DNA of 64,000 nucleotides from JAHECE01 sp963780675. Its GTDB lineage: Bacteria > Actinomycetota > Actinomycetes > Actinomycetales > JAHECE01. Position 1 is the stretch's first letter. Each line of letters opens with the position of its first letter. Positions 25,358-34,128 of this stretch are shown piece by piece. The notes under the pieces are model-generated. The model saw nothing but the letters and a program-made list of their open reading frames with translations. It was not told the DNA's origin and made no database searches. The position numbers were made by a program, and so were the translations under genes. The stretch lies in assembly GCA_963780675.1 (NCBI GenBank), contig CAWACR010000003.1, forward strand, positions 620,001-684,000. Direction: 5' to 3'.

Positions 25358-26932
25358 ATGCCACCGAAGGACGCCCGACCCGGTCCCGATGAGGACCCGG
25401 CGATCGCGGCGATGGCCGCAGAGTTCGCCGCGGCGTTCGGGGAGATGACGCCGGAGGAGATGCGCCAGGTCCTCGGCGCCGTGCTGGAGCGTCTCGGTGC
25501 GCAGACGGCCGCCGAGCTGAGCGCGCCGGTGCCCTCTCGCCGGCACCGGCCCCGGCCCGACGTGGTGACCTTCCGCGTGCGCGTGGACCTGCGGGGCGCG
25601 AAACCGCCCATCTGGCGCCGCCTGGACCTGGCGAGCGACCTGCCGCTGGACGAGCTCCACGACGTCGTGCAGGCCGCGATGGGCTGGACGGACTCCCACC
25701 TCCATGCGTTCACCAAGGGCGACTCCCGCCACGACCGGTTCGCCGAGCACTACCTCACGGCGTACGACCTCGAGGAGGGTGACGAGGGCGTCGCGGAGTG
25801 GGAGGTGCGGCTCGACGAGGTCCTCGCGAAGCCGGGGGACAGGCTCCTCTACACCTACGACTTCGGGGACGGCTGGGAGCACACCATCCGCCTCGAGGCC
25901 GTCCTCGATCGCCCGGACGACGGCGCCCCGACGGCCGTGTGCATCGACGGCCGTCGCGCCTGCCCTCCCGAGGACTGCGGCGGCCTGCCCGGTTACGAGG
26001 AGATCCTCGAGGCGAACGCCCGTCCCGAGGTCGAGGGCACCTGGGGGCGCGAGATGCTCGACGCGTACTTCCCCGACGGCGGATTCGACCCGGCGGCCTT
26101 CGACAAGGCCGAGGTCAACGGGTACCTGCGCGGCGAGCTCGAGATGCCTTCCCTCGAGGGGGACGACGACGCACTGCCGGGCGACGACGACGCACCGGAG
26201 CCCGCGACGGCGGGCCTCCCCGAACCTGTCGCCGACCTGGTGCGACGCGCGGTGGGTCCCGGCCGGCAGGTCCTGCTCGACCTGATCGCCCGGGCGCGCC
26301 TGTCCGCGCCGGTCCTCGTCGACGCCGAGGTGGCGACCCGGATGGTGCGCCCGTTCGCGTGGCTCCTCGACCGCGTCGGGGCGGACGGGCTTCCGATGAC
26401 CGAGGCGGGCTACCTCAGGCCCGCGGACGTCGAGGCGGTCGCGAGCACGCTCGGTCTGGAGGACGGGTGGATCGGGGCGCGGAACCGGGAGGCGCAGACG
26501 TTTCCCGTCCTGCGCTTCCGGCAGGTCGCCCAGCAGGCGGGGATCGTGCGGGTCTACCGCAAGCGGCTGGTCGCGACGAAGCGGGGCCGGGCGCTGGCGG
26601 CGGACTCGGTGGCGCTGTGGTGGCACCTGGCTCGCGGGCTGCCTCCGAAGGGCGCACCGTACGAGCGGGACGCCGGGATCCTGGTCCTGCTGCTCGCGGC
26701 CGCGGGAATGGGGGACCCTGCGCCGCTCGAGCCCGCCATGCGCGCGCTCGGGTGGGCGCATGTCTCGGGGGCGAACCTGACCCCGGCGCAGGTGCTCGGC
26801 GACGCGTCGGACACCCGGACCGTCCTGCGGCGGGTCGGCGCGTACTCCGCCGTCGCGAACGAGGGCGCCGACCCCTCGCCCACGCCGGAGGGCGCGGTGT
26901 TCGCCCGCGCGGCGCTGCGGACCTGGGCGTAG
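25358..26932 (+). CDS. Plasmid pRiA4b ORF-3-like protein
   Basis: A 524-residue protein whose residues about 70-260 are a pRiA4b ORF-3-like domain: VTFRVRVDLRGAKPPIWRRL, HDVVQAAMGWTDSHLHAF, LLYTYDFGDGWEHTI and CPPEDCGGLPGYE. The C-terminal 250 residues are helical and of unknown function. The family is found in chromosomes, plasmids and IS1096-type elements, but no transposase or inverted repeats flank it here. ATG at 25358 follows GAAGGA. It is divergent from the TIR operon; a role linked to mobile or defence DNA is only a guess. Confidence 0.82.
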   Translation: MPPKDARPGPDEDPAIAAMAAEFAAAFGEMTPEEMRQVLGAVLERLGAQTAAELSAPVPSRRHRPRPDVVTFRVRVDLRGAKPPIWRRLDLASDLPLDELHDVVQAAMGWTDSHLHAFTKGDSRHDRFAEHYLTAYDLEEGDEGVAEWEVRLDEVLAKPGDRLLYTYDFGDGWEHTIRLEAVLDRPDDGAPTAVCIDGRRACPPEDCGGLPGYEEILEANARPEVEGTWGREMLDAYFPDGGFDPAAFDKAEVNGYLRGELEMPSLEGDDDALPGDDDAPEPATAGLPEPVADLVRRAVGPGRQVLLDLIARARLSAPVLVDAEVATRMVRPFAWLLDRVGADGLPMTEAGYLRPADVEAVASTLGLEDGWIGARNREAQTFPVLRFRQVAQQAGIVRVYRKRLVATKRGRALAADSVALWWHLARGLPPKGAPYERDAGILVLLLAAAGMGDPAPLEPAMRALGWAHVSGANLTPAQVLGDASDTRTVLRRVGAYSAVANEGADPSPTPEGAVFARAALRTWA

Positions 26933-27130
26933 TCCGGAGGGTGGGCCGAGGGTAGGGAGGGGGCCGAGGGTAGGCACGGCGCGGGCCGGAGCACGACGAC
27001 GACGGTTCGGGCGCGTCGTCCGGAGCCGGCGCGTTCCCACCCGGGAGCCTTCGTCGGGAGCCGACGGACGCGCGAAAGCGCCGCCGGAACCGCGCCCCGC
27101 GCCGCGAGTGCCGCTGCAAGGATGGCGTTC

Positions 27131-28639
27131 ATGACATCGCCGTTCGATGGCCGGACTTTCGGGATCCTCCTCCACCCCTCGTGCCTGTTCGGTCGTGATG
27201 ACATCGGCACCCTCGGGGACGAGGCGCTGCGGTTCGTCGACTGGCTCTCGCAAACCGGCGCGGGAATCTGGCAGATCCTGCCGCTCACGCTCAACGGGCA
27301 GTACGACTCGCCCTACTTCAGCTACTCGACGTTCGCCGGGAACCCCTGGCTCGTCGATCTCCCGCACCTCTCGGCTCACGGCCTCCTGCCCGAGCCCCGG
27401 CTCCACGACCACGCGATCGACGCGGCCGTCCCGTTCGCCGAGCTGCCGAAGACCAAGCGCCCCCAGCTCCTGGCCGCGGCCGAGAGCTTCCTGTCCAGCC
27501 CGGCCCACCCGTGGCACACGGACTTCGAGCGGTTCCGCGCCGAGCAGTCCTGGCTCGCCGACACGGCCCACTTCTTCGCGCTGAAGGAGGAGCAGGACGA
27601 CGCGCCGTGGTGGACGTGGCCCGAACCCCTCCGGGTGCGCGAGTGGGACGCGATCCGGGACTCCCGCCAGGCCCTCGCGCATCGCATCGACGTGTGGGAG
27701 GCGCTGTTCTTCTTCGTCGACCTCCAGTGGGCCCGCGTCAAGGCGTTCGCCAACGCCAAGGGCCTCAAGGTCCTCGGCGACCTGCCGATCTACGTCAACC
27801 ACGACTCGGCGGACGTCTGGCTCAACCAGGAGCAGTTCCAGCTCGACGAGCTCGGCAACCTCACCGCCCAGTCGGGCGTGCCGCCGGACTACTTCAGCGA
27901 GACCGGTCAGCTGTGGGGCAACCCCCTGTATCGGTGGGACCTCATGGCCCAGGACGGTTTCACCTGGTGGGTCGAGCGCCTGCGCCGGTGCGTCGGGCTC
28001 ACGGACATCGTGCGCATCGACCACTTCCGCGCGTTGTCCGCCTATTGGGAGGTCCCGGCCGACGCCGAGGACGCCCGCGGCGGCAGCTGGGTCGCCGGTC
28101 CCGGGCAGGCGTTCTTCGACGTCCTCGCCCGCGAGTTCCCGGGCCTGCCGTTCGTGGCGGAGGACCTCGGCACCCTCGACGACGACGTGTACACCCTCCG
28201 CGACGACAACGGGCTGTTCGGCATGCGGATCTTGCAGTTCGGGTTCGACGGCACGGCGGACAACCCGCATCAGCCGCACAACTTCCCCACGTCCTGCATC
28301 GCCTACACCGGCACGCACGACAACCAGACGGTGGCCGGGTGGTGGTCCGAGCTGGACGAGGGCATGCGGGCTCAGGTCGCCGCCTACTACCAGTTCGAGC
28401 CGTGGGCGAGCGAGGGCCGTGTGGCCTGGTCCTTCATCGAGGCCGTCATGGGCTCCCGGGCTGACGTCGCCGTGGTCCCGGTCCAGGACCTCCTCGTGCT
28501 GGACGATCGAGCGCGCATGAACGACCCGTCCGTGTTCGTCGGGAACTGGTCCTGGCGCATGCCGGAGAACGGGCTGAGCCCGGAGCTGGCCGCCTCGGTC
28601 CGGTCCCTCGCGGAGAAGTACGGCCGCCTGCGCGGCTGA
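27131..28639 (+). CDS. malQ: 4-alpha-glucanotransferase (amylomaltase, GH77)
   Basis: Transfers alpha-1,4-glucan segments between malto-oligosaccharides and glucose; cytosolic. The 502 residues keep the GH77 catalytic residues: nucleophile in RIDHFRALSAYW (about Asp297), acid/base in VAEDLGTLDDDV (about Glu344) and Asp in TGTHDNQTV (about 395). ILPLTLNGQYDSPYFSYSTFAGNP is the usual N-terminal block. It is the short bacterial form without the N-terminal extension of E. coli MalQ. I start at the ATG at 27131, with AAGGATGGCG upstream; ATG 27122 abuts its only ribosome site. The 190-base gap before it holds a 13-base direct repeat (GGCCGAGGGTAGG) and nothing else recognised. Confidence 0.94.
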   Translation: MTSPFDGRTFGILLHPSCLFGRDDIGTLGDEALRFVDWLSQTGAGIWQILPLTLNGQYDSPYFSYSTFAGNPWLVDLPHLSAHGLLPEPRLHDHAIDAAVPFAELPKTKRPQLLAAAESFLSSPAHPWHTDFERFRAEQSWLADTAHFFALKEEQDDAPWWTWPEPLRVREWDAIRDSRQALAHRIDVWEALFFFVDLQWARVKAFANAKGLKVLGDLPIYVNHDSADVWLNQEQFQLDELGNLTAQSGVPPDYFSETGQLWGNPLYRWDLMAQDGFTWWVERLRRCVGLTDIVRIDHFRALSAYWEVPADAEDARGGSWVAGPGQAFFDVLAREFPGLPFVAEDLGTLDDDVYTLRDDNGLFGMRILQFGFDGTADNPHQPHNFPTSCIAYTGTHDNQTVAGWWSELDEGMRAQVAAYYQFEPWASEGRVAWSFIEAVMGSRADVAVVPVQDLLVLDDRARMNDPSVFVGNWSWRMPENGLSPELAASVRSLAEKYGRLRG

Positions 28640-28667
28640 GGGCTTGCCGCCGAGGTCGAGCGCTCTC

Positions 28668-28705
28668 GTTCGTGAGGTCGAGCGCGGACCCTCGACCTCA
28701 CGAAC
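28668..28705. repeat. Intergenic palindrome, GAGGTCGAG family
   Basis: Perfect 15-base arms, GTTCGTGAGGTCGAG and its complement, surround an eight-base loop. A further GAGGTCGAG copy lies just upstream (28652-28660). It follows malQ by 28 bases, so it may terminate that gene. Confidence 0.8.
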
Positions 28706-28736
28706 CAGAACTCTCGACCCGCGCGAAGGCGCGGCG

Positions 28737-28742
28737 TAACGT
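28737..28742 (+). promoter_or_regulatory. -10 box for a leaderless transcript
   Basis: TAACGT lies six bases before the ATG at 28749, with no Shine-Dalgarno between. It is the leaderless TANNNT arrangement and supports the small gene that follows as the head of an operon. Confidence 0.55.
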
Positions 28743-28748
28743 CGACGC

Positions 28749-28925
28749 ATGGCGCACACGGTCGAGTTCACGCACGTCGAGCGATGGGTGATCGTCTCCC
28801 CGTGCTTCTCCGTCGGGGACGCCGCCGACGTCGCCCGCCGCGGGTGGGCGGAGTCCGGGAGCGATCTCGCGACGCGCGCTGAGGCGATTCGCACGCTCGG
28901 GTGCCGGCCGCCGAGGGCCGCGTGA
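28749..28925 (+). CDS. Small protein of 58 residues, unknown function
   Basis: A short gene supported by a leaderless promoter box six bases before its ATG and by a GTGA overlap with the next gene. The product begins MAHTVEFTHVERWVIVSPCF and is soluble and mildly charged, with no motif I recognise. Because its stop is shared with the start of the first arrestin-like gene, it may be real or may mainly serve to couple translation of that gene. Confidence 0.5.
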   Translation: MAHTVEFTHVERWVIVSPCFSVGDAADVARRGWAESGSDLATRAEAIRTLGCRPPRAA

Positions 28926-29863
28926 GCGTCCGAACCGACCCGGGCCCGGTCCTCCCGCCGCCCAGCGGCGCGCCGGTGACCGTCACCGTCCACGCCGACC
29001 GCACCGCCCGGGAGGGCGCCGTCGTCCTGGCCACCGTGCGCATCCGGGCAAGCCGCGACGTCGTCCTCCAGGGCGGGGAGGTGACCCTCCGCTGCGCGCT
29101 CTCCTACCGCTACATCACGGGCGGGATCTTCGGCGCCACCCACTCCTCGGTCGAGCGCCGGACCGACGTGGTGGCCACGCAGCCGCTCCCGGGTCCGACG
29201 TTGCTGCGGGCCGGCGCCCAGGTGGAGCATCAGGTCCTGCTCGCGGTCCCGGTCGCAGGCCCGCCCACGGCGGTGTGCGAGCTGGTGACCGTCGGGTGGA
29301 CGATTCACGCCGAGGTGCGGTTCGAGGGGCGCGAGCGGGCGGAGGCTGCCCCCGTCGCGATCGTGGTCCTCGGCACGGGGCGGGACGCCTCCCTCGCGGC
29401 CGGCACCGTGATGGAGCGCGGCCGGCCGGGCGTCGTCGACCTGGAGGAGGTCTCGACCCGGGTGCTCGCGGCCGGGACGCGCGTGTCGGGCATCGTCGTC
29501 GTCGGGCGCGCCGCGGGGGTGCGCTCCGTGAAGGTGGAGCTCGTGCTCGTGCAGCTGGTCCCGCAGGGTCCCGTGATCTACGACGAACCCGGCCGAAACC
29601 CCTACATCGCGCCGAAGGAGGCCGAGGCCGTCGTCGTCCGTCTGCATCTGGTCGGGGACGGCCATCCCGCGGAGGTGGGGCCGGGTGATCGTCTCCCCTT
29701 CAGCCTCGAGGTGCCGGCGCTGCCGGCGCCGTCGCTGGTCACCAAGGAGTTCAGCCTGCAGTGGGTGCTCCGGGCCACGCTGCGACGGCGCGTGGGGGGC
29801 GTCCCCCTCACGACCGTCGCCGACCTCGAGGTCCGGGGCTCGACGGCGCCGCTCGCATCCTGA
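28922..29863 (+). CDS. Arrestin/Spo0M-like beta-sandwich protein, paralogue 1
   Basis: A 313-residue soluble protein with two all-beta halves and no signal peptide. The spacing of features such as VTLRCALSYRYITGG, GVRSVKVELVLVQ and LPFSLEVPALPAPSLVTKEF followed by WVLRATL recalls arrestin-like and sporulation-control Spo0M proteins, where a Pro-Ser/Thr strand precedes the last sheet. Similarity is at pattern level only. The GTG overlaps the stop of the 58-residue gene. A diverged copy follows at 30000 (both share the SYRY/AYRY and RSVKVELVLV/RSVRLELVLL blocks), so the pair arose by tandem duplication. Function unknown. Confidence 0.6.
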   Translation: MSVRTDPGPVLPPPSGAPVTVTVHADRTAREGAVVLATVRIRASRDVVLQGGEVTLRCALSYRYITGGIFGATHSSVERRTDVVATQPLPGPTLLRAGAQVEHQVLLAVPVAGPPTAVCELVTVGWTIHAEVRFEGRERAEAAPVAIVVLGTGRDASLAAGTVMERGRPGVVDLEEVSTRVLAAGTRVSGIVVVGRAAGVRSVKVELVLVQLVPQGPVIYDEPGRNPYIAPKEAEAVVVRLHLVGDGHPAEVGPGDRLPFSLEVPALPAPSLVTKEFSLQWVLRATLRRRVGGVPLTTVADLEVRGSTAPLAS

Positions 29864-29999
29864 GCCGTCGACCGACCGCCTGCCGTCGGCGTGGCCGCCC
29901 TGAGAGTGCTCCACGAGCCGACCTCGGGAAGTTGGTCCCACGCGCGGACACCTCTGTTCCGGCGATCCTGGTACTTGCGTCGACCAGGGTGGTGCCCGA

Positions 30000-30893
30000 G
30001 TGCAGGATCGTTCCTCACGAGCCGTGACCGTGATCCTCGATGCGCCGACGTCGGTGCTCGAGGGATCCGTCATGGTCACGCGCGTGCGACTGGCGGCGGG
30101 GGAGCGGGCCGTGGTCCGTTCCGGCGAGGTCACCCTGACCAGGACCATCGCGTACCGGTATCGGCAGGAGGCGGCCGACGGCGGGACCCACCTGGCGACG
30201 GCTCGCCGCACCGAGGTGGTCGCCCGGCAGGCCCTGCCCGCGGCGTCGTGCGACCGCGAGGGGGTCGGCTACGACGTCGAGGCGCTCCTCCCGGTTCCCG
30301 CGCAAGGGCCGCCGTCGGCCGACACCGAGCTCGTGTCGGTGGACTGGGCCGTCCGGGTCCGCCTCGACGTCGGCGCCGCTTGGCCGGCTCAGGCCGTGGC
30401 GAAGGTCGCCGTCCTCACGTCCGGCGCGGCGTTCGACGGGACCGTGGCCAGGCCGCCGCACACCGACGACCGCGGCCACACGGTCGTCGCGATCGACAGG
30501 CTGTCCACTCGCCGCATCGCGCCGGGCACGAGCCTGCGTGGCGACGTCGTGATCGCCCCCCTGCACCCGGGGCCGATCCGCAGCGTGCGGCTCGAGCTCG
30601 TCCTCCTCGAGCACGTCCCGTCCGGTGCCGCGCACCCCCCCGACGCCGTGGGCAGGAAGGACACGGCGACGGTCGTGGCGGTCGTCGAGCTCGTCTCGTC
30701 GATCCAGGTCGGCGACGATCTCCAGGCACTGCGGCTGCCGTTCGTGCTCGACGTGCCGGACCCGCTGCGGGCGCCGTCGATGGTCACGCCGGAGTTCGAG
30801 CTGTGCTGGGCCCTGCGCGCCGTCGTCTCCCGACCGCTGCACCGGGACGCGTACGCGGAGATGGACCTCCAGGCTGTGACGGTCTCCGGGTGA
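30000..30893 (+). CDS. Arrestin/Spo0M-like beta-sandwich protein, paralogue 2
   Basis: A 297-residue paralogue of the preceding protein with the same order of blocks: GEVTLTRTIAYRYRQ, LPVPAQGPPSADTELVSVDW, RSVRLELVLLEHVPSG and LRLPFVLDVPDPLRAPSMVTPEFELCWALRAVV. It starts at GTG 30000, 136 bases after paralogue 1; a weak GGGTGGTG lies upstream. A second in-frame GTG eight codons in is possible. The stop overlaps the GTG of the kinase-like gene, so these two are coupled. Two paralogues suggest a hetero-oligomer or two-cargo adaptor; this is inference. Confidence 0.58.
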   Translation: MQDRSSRAVTVILDAPTSVLEGSVMVTRVRLAAGERAVVRSGEVTLTRTIAYRYRQEAADGGTHLATARRTEVVARQALPAASCDREGVGYDVEALLPVPAQGPPSADTELVSVDWAVRVRLDVGAAWPAQAVAKVAVLTSGAAFDGTVARPPHTDDRGHTVVAIDRLSTRRIAPGTSLRGDVVIAPLHPGPIRSVRLELVLLEHVPSGAAHPPDAVGRKDTATVVAVVELVSSIQVGDDLQALRLPFVLDVPDPLRAPSMVTPEFELCWALRAVVSRPLHRDAYAEMDLQAVTVSG

Positions 30894-31720
30894 GCGCAGA
30901 GAACACGCCGACGACGGCGCCGCTCGCCGGGGCGGCCTGGCCCGGGTCCTTGCCGAGACCCGTGGAGGTGGCGCTCGTCAAGGGCGGCTGGGTCGGCACG
31001 ACGTGGCGGGCCAGGCTGAGCGACGGCGCGACGGTCGTCGTGAAGCAGACCCCGTACCCGGCCGACGCCGAGGTGGACGGGCTGGGCGCCCTCGCCGACG
31101 CGGGCGTCCCGACACCGCCGGTCCTCGGGTTCGCGGGCGGGACGCTGGTGCTGGAGCTCGTGACGGGGCCGGCCGACTGGGCGGGCCTCGGGGTGGCGAT
31201 CGCCCGGATGCACGGCGTGACGGGCGAGCGGTACGGGTGGCACCGGGACAACCAGGCCGGGCGGTTCGTCCAGCCGAACGCGTGGCTCGACGACTGGCCG
31301 GCGTTCTTCGTGGAGCGCCGGGTTCGCGTGCATCTCGCGGACCCGAGCGTGCCGGCTGAGTTCCGGCTCCGGCTGGAGCGCGCGTGCGACGGGCCCATCC
31401 AGGCCCTGCTCCCGGACCGGCCCGCGCGTTCGCTCACCCACGGCGACCTGTGGCCGGGGAACACGGTCGAGGGCCGGTGGGTGATCGATCCGGAGGTGAG
31501 CTTCGCCGATCGCGAACTCGACCTCGCCTACATGCAGATGGCCGGGAAGCCGTTTCCCGAGGCGTTCTGGGGGGCCTACCGGGAGGCGCTGCCCTTCCCT
31601 GAGGGGTACGAGGAGCGACGGCGGCTGCTGGAGCTGCACCACCGACTGCTCCAGGTGCGCCACTTCGGCGACTCCCAGTTGCCGGCCCTCGATGCGCTCC
31701 TGGCCCACCACGGCTGGTAG
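30890..31720 (+). CDS. Fructosamine-kinase/APH-family phosphotransferase
   Basis: A 276-residue kinase of the fructosamine kinase family. Seen: an N-lobe with VVVKQTPYPADAEVDGL (ATP Lys), the catalytic loop LTHGDLWPGN (Asp and Asn) and the metal-binding VIDPEVSFADRELDLAYMQ. Related enzymes phosphorylate protein-bound ketosamines to remove glycation, or sugars and drugs. No transporter or resistance context is visible. GTG start overlaps the stop of the second arrestin-like gene (GTGA), so it belongs to that operon. Confidence 0.82.
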   Translation: MSAENTPTTAPLAGAAWPGSLPRPVEVALVKGGWVGTTWRARLSDGATVVVKQTPYPADAEVDGLGALADAGVPTPPVLGFAGGTLVLELVTGPADWAGLGVAIARMHGVTGERYGWHRDNQAGRFVQPNAWLDDWPAFFVERRVRVHLADPSVPAEFRLRLERACDGPIQALLPDRPARSLTHGDLWPGNTVEGRWVIDPEVSFADRELDLAYMQMAGKPFPEAFWGAYREALPFPEGYEERRRLLELHHRLLQVRHFGDSQLPALDALLAHHGW

Positions 31721-31737
31721 CCCCCTCTCCTTCAGCG

Positions 31738-31802
31738 CCTAGGGAGTGCACCTAGGGAGTGCGCGTAGGGAGTGCGTGTGGGGAGTGCGGGTCGGGGGTG
31801 CG
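31738..31802. repeat. Five 13-bp tandem repeats
   Basis: Units CCTAGGGAGTGCA, CCTAGGGAGTGCG, CGTAGGGAGTGCG, TGTGGGGAGTGCG and GGTCGGGGGTGCG follow one another between two convergent genes. Divergence grows to the right. No hairpin; a minisatellite. Confidence 0.85.
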
Positions 31803-31829
31803 CAGGTCGTTGGACGGGGGGTCTGCTGG

Positions 31830-32138
31830 TCAGGCGGCGACGGGAAGGCCCGCGAGCTGCCAGGCGAAGGTGCCGCCCCGGACGTTCGTGACCTGGAAGC
31901 CCTGGCGGGCGAGCCACACGGTCACGGTGACCGACCGGCTGCCGGACTGGCAGATGACGAGGTACTCGGCGTTCTTGTCGAGGGAGTTCACCGTGGCGTT
32001 GAGCGAGCTCATCGGCATGGACGTGGCGCCCGGGACGTGCCCGGCGGCGAACTCGTGGGGCTCGCGCACGTCGAGCAGGGTGGGGGCCTGGCCGTCGGTG
32101 AGGAGGCGGTTGAGGGTCTGGACGTCGATCTCGTTCAC
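31830..32138 (-). CDS. Single-domain rhodanese
   Basis: A 102-residue rhodanese with the active-site loop ICQSGSRS (persulfide-carrying Cys) and the DVREPHEFAAGHVPGA signature. It moves sulfane sulfur between persulfides and acceptors such as thiols or sulfite. The GTG at 32138 is 42 bases after the stop of the CoA-disulfide-reductase-like gene, so it shares that promoter and its CstR-type operator. Cytosolic; no signal peptide. Confidence 0.9.
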   Translation of the reverse strand: MNEIDVQTLNRLLTDGQAPTLLDVREPHEFAAGHVPGATSMPMSSLNATVNSLDKNAEYLVICQSGSRSVTVTVWLARQGFQVTNVRGGTFAWQLAGLPVAA

Positions 32139-32180
32139 GGGTGGGGAGTCCTTCGGTCGAATGGGGTGCGGACGCCGCGC

Positions 32181-33872
32181 TCAGGCGGTCTCGAGGACCA
32201 GGTCGGGGAGAGCGGCGCGGAGCGTGAGCATCCCGCCGGAGAGGTTGGCGGAGTCGAAGCCCGCGGCCGTGAGCACGCGGTGGGCCAGGTAGGAGCGGAA
32301 GCCGCTCGCGCAGTGCACGCGCACGGGCCGGCCGGCCGCCGCCTCGCGGATCTCCTCGAGGCGCTCACGCACCTTCGTGTGCGGCACGTTGAGCGCGCCC
32401 GGCAGGTGGCCTGCTGCGTACTCCCGCGGCGTGCGGACGTCGAGGATGAGCGCGTTCTCCGCGGCGTCGTCGAGGTCCCCGGGGTACCAGAGCCGCAGGG
32501 TGCCGTCGAGGACGTTCTGTGCGACGAAGCCCGCCATGTTCACCGGGTCCTTCGCGGAGCCGTACGGCGGGGCGTAGGCGAGCTCGAGCTCGGCGAGGTC
32601 GTCCGCGGTGAAGCCGGCCTTGATCGCGGTGGCGATGACGTCGATCCGCTTGTCGACGCCCTCCGGGCCCACGGCCTGGGCGCCCAGCACCCGACCGTCC
32701 TGTCCGACGCTCACGATCATGTGCAGCTGCTTGGCGCCGGGGAAGTACCCCGCGTGGTGGTTCGGGTGCACGTGAACCACGTGGTGCGGGATGCCCGCGG
32801 CGCGGAGCTGGCGCTGGTTGGCCCCGGTCATGCCCGCCGTCAGGCCGAACACGCGCACGATCGCCGTCCCGAGCACGGTCGGCGTCGTGACGGGCCGCCC
32901 GAAGACGGAGTCCGCCGCCGCGCGGCCCTGCCGGTTCGCCGGTCCGGCGAGGGGGATCGGCCCGAGAGCGCCGGTCACGCCGTGGGTGACCTCGATGGCG
33001 TCGCCGACGGCCCAGATGTGCGGGTCGGAGGTGCGCAGCGAGGCGTCCACCTTGATCGCGCCGTTCGTCCCGAGGTCCAGCCCCGCGTCGGCCGCGAGGG
33101 ACGACGCCGGGCGCACGCCCACGGACATCAGGACGACGTCGGCCGGCAGCCGGGTGCCGTCCGAGAGGACCACCTCGACCCCCTGCTGAGGTTCGGCCGG
33201 CGCGTCGTCCTCGGCCGGGATCGGCTCCTCGATCGCGGTCGCCGAGACGCCGGTGTAGACGTCGATGCCGTGGCGGACCACCTCGGCGTGCAGGAGCGAG
33301 GCGAGCTCGTCGTCGATCGGAGGCAGGACGTGCGGGGCGAGGTCGACCAGCGCGACCTCCAGACCGCGGATGCGCAGCGCCTCGGCCGCCTCGATGCCGA
33401 TGAACCCGGCGCCCAGGACGACGGCGCGGCGCGCCCCGCTGTCGACCAGCGCGCGCACGGAGTCGGCGTCCGGCACCGTGCGGAGCGTGTGGACGACGGG
33501 GGAGTCGACGCCGGGGATCGGCGGGCGGATGGCCCGCGCCCCGGGGGAGAGCACGAGCGCGTCGTAGTCGAGCGTGTACTCGCCGTTCGCGTCCACCACC
33601 CGCAGCCGCTGCGCCTCGCGGTCGATCGCGACGGCCTCCGTGCCGGTGCGGACGTCGAGGGCCAGCGCGGCGCGCAGGCTCTGGGGCGTCTGCACGAGCA
33701 GGTCGGCGCGGTTCGGGATCTCGTTCCCCACGTGGTACGGCAGGCCGCAGTTGGCGAACGAGACGTAGTCGTCCTTCTCGACGACGACGATCTCGGCGTC
33801 CTCCGACAGGCGCCGGGCGCGGGCCGCGGCGCTCATGCCACCGGCGACGCCTCCAACGATGACGATCTTCAT
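32181..33872 (-). CDS. CoA-disulfide reductase-like flavoprotein fused to rhodanese
   Basis: A 563-residue fusion. Residues 1-440 are a single-Cys NAD(P)H-dependent disulfide/polysulfide reductase: FAD site KIVIVGGVAGGMSAAARARR, redox Cys42 in SFANCGLPYHVG, second nucleotide fold VVLGAGFIGIEAAEAL and HIWAVGDAIEV. Residues about 465-563 are a rhodanese with persulfide Cys521 in HCASGFRS. The CoADR-RHD family reduces CoA-persulfide/polysulfide or CoA disulfide. ATG at 33872 with GAGAGGGAC. A TATAGT -10 overlapping a CsoR/CstR-type operator lies 45 bases upstream, so it should be induced by sulfane sulfur. Confidence 0.92.
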   Translation of the reverse strand: MKIVIVGGVAGGMSAAARARRLSEDAEIVVVEKDDYVSFANCGLPYHVGNEIPNRADLLVQTPQSLRAALALDVRTGTEAVAIDREAQRLRVVDANGEYTLDYDALVLSPGARAIRPPIPGVDSPVVHTLRTVPDADSVRALVDSGARRAVVLGAGFIGIEAAEALRIRGLEVALVDLAPHVLPPIDDELASLLHAEVVRHGIDVYTGVSATAIEEPIPAEDDAPAEPQQGVEVVLSDGTRLPADVVLMSVGVRPASSLAADAGLDLGTNGAIKVDASLRTSDPHIWAVGDAIEVTHGVTGALGPIPLAGPANRQGRAAADSVFGRPVTTPTVLGTAIVRVFGLTAGMTGANQRQLRAAGIPHHVVHVHPNHHAGYFPGAKQLHMIVSVGQDGRVLGAQAVGPEGVDKRIDVIATAIKAGFTADDLAELELAYAPPYGSAKDPVNMAGFVAQNVLDGTLRLWYPGDLDDAAENALILDVRTPREYAAGHLPGALNVPHTKVRERLEEIREAAAGRPVRVHCASGFRSYLAHRVLTAAGFDSANLSGGMLTLRAALPDLVLETA

Positions 33873-33916
33873 GCCAGTCCCTCTCGGGGGTCGGGGTAGG
33901 TCCGTTTCTGCTGCTC

Positions 33917-33935
33917 ACTATACCCCGGGGGGTAT
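33917..33935 (-). promoter_or_regulatory. CsoR/CstR-type operator overlapping a -10 box
   Basis: The 16-base near-palindrome ATACCCCGGGGGGTAT (33920-33935) matches the G-tract operator shape bound by CsoR/CstR repressors. A TATAGT -10 on the minus strand (33917-33922) overlaps it, so repressor binding would block transcription of the CoA-disulfide-reductase/rhodanese pair. A near-identical site is at 35491-35506 and the likely repressor gene lies between them. The rest of the 256-base gap contains a 19-base direct repeat (GTGCGACGGCGGGGCCGGG, about 34040-34080) and no gene. Confidence 0.8.
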
Positions 33936-34128
33936 TGATAGCGCCAGGACCGGCTCATTCGGTGGGTGTGATGCCGCCCACTCCATGCTGGTCGCCGACC
34001 GCCACGGGCAGGTGGGAACTCGGTCCCGCTCGCGCAGGAGTGCGACGGCGGGGCCGGGGAGGGTGCGACGGCGGGGCCGGGCGCGCGGTCGCCGTCGCCC
34101 GGGGGAGGGAGTCGGGTCCGCTGCGAGA

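Noticed and set aside
25358..26932. pRiA4b ORF-3 domain as evidence of an integrated plasmid or IS1096-type element
   Set aside because: No transposase, integrase, terminal inverted repeats, target duplication or change in base composition flanks the gene.
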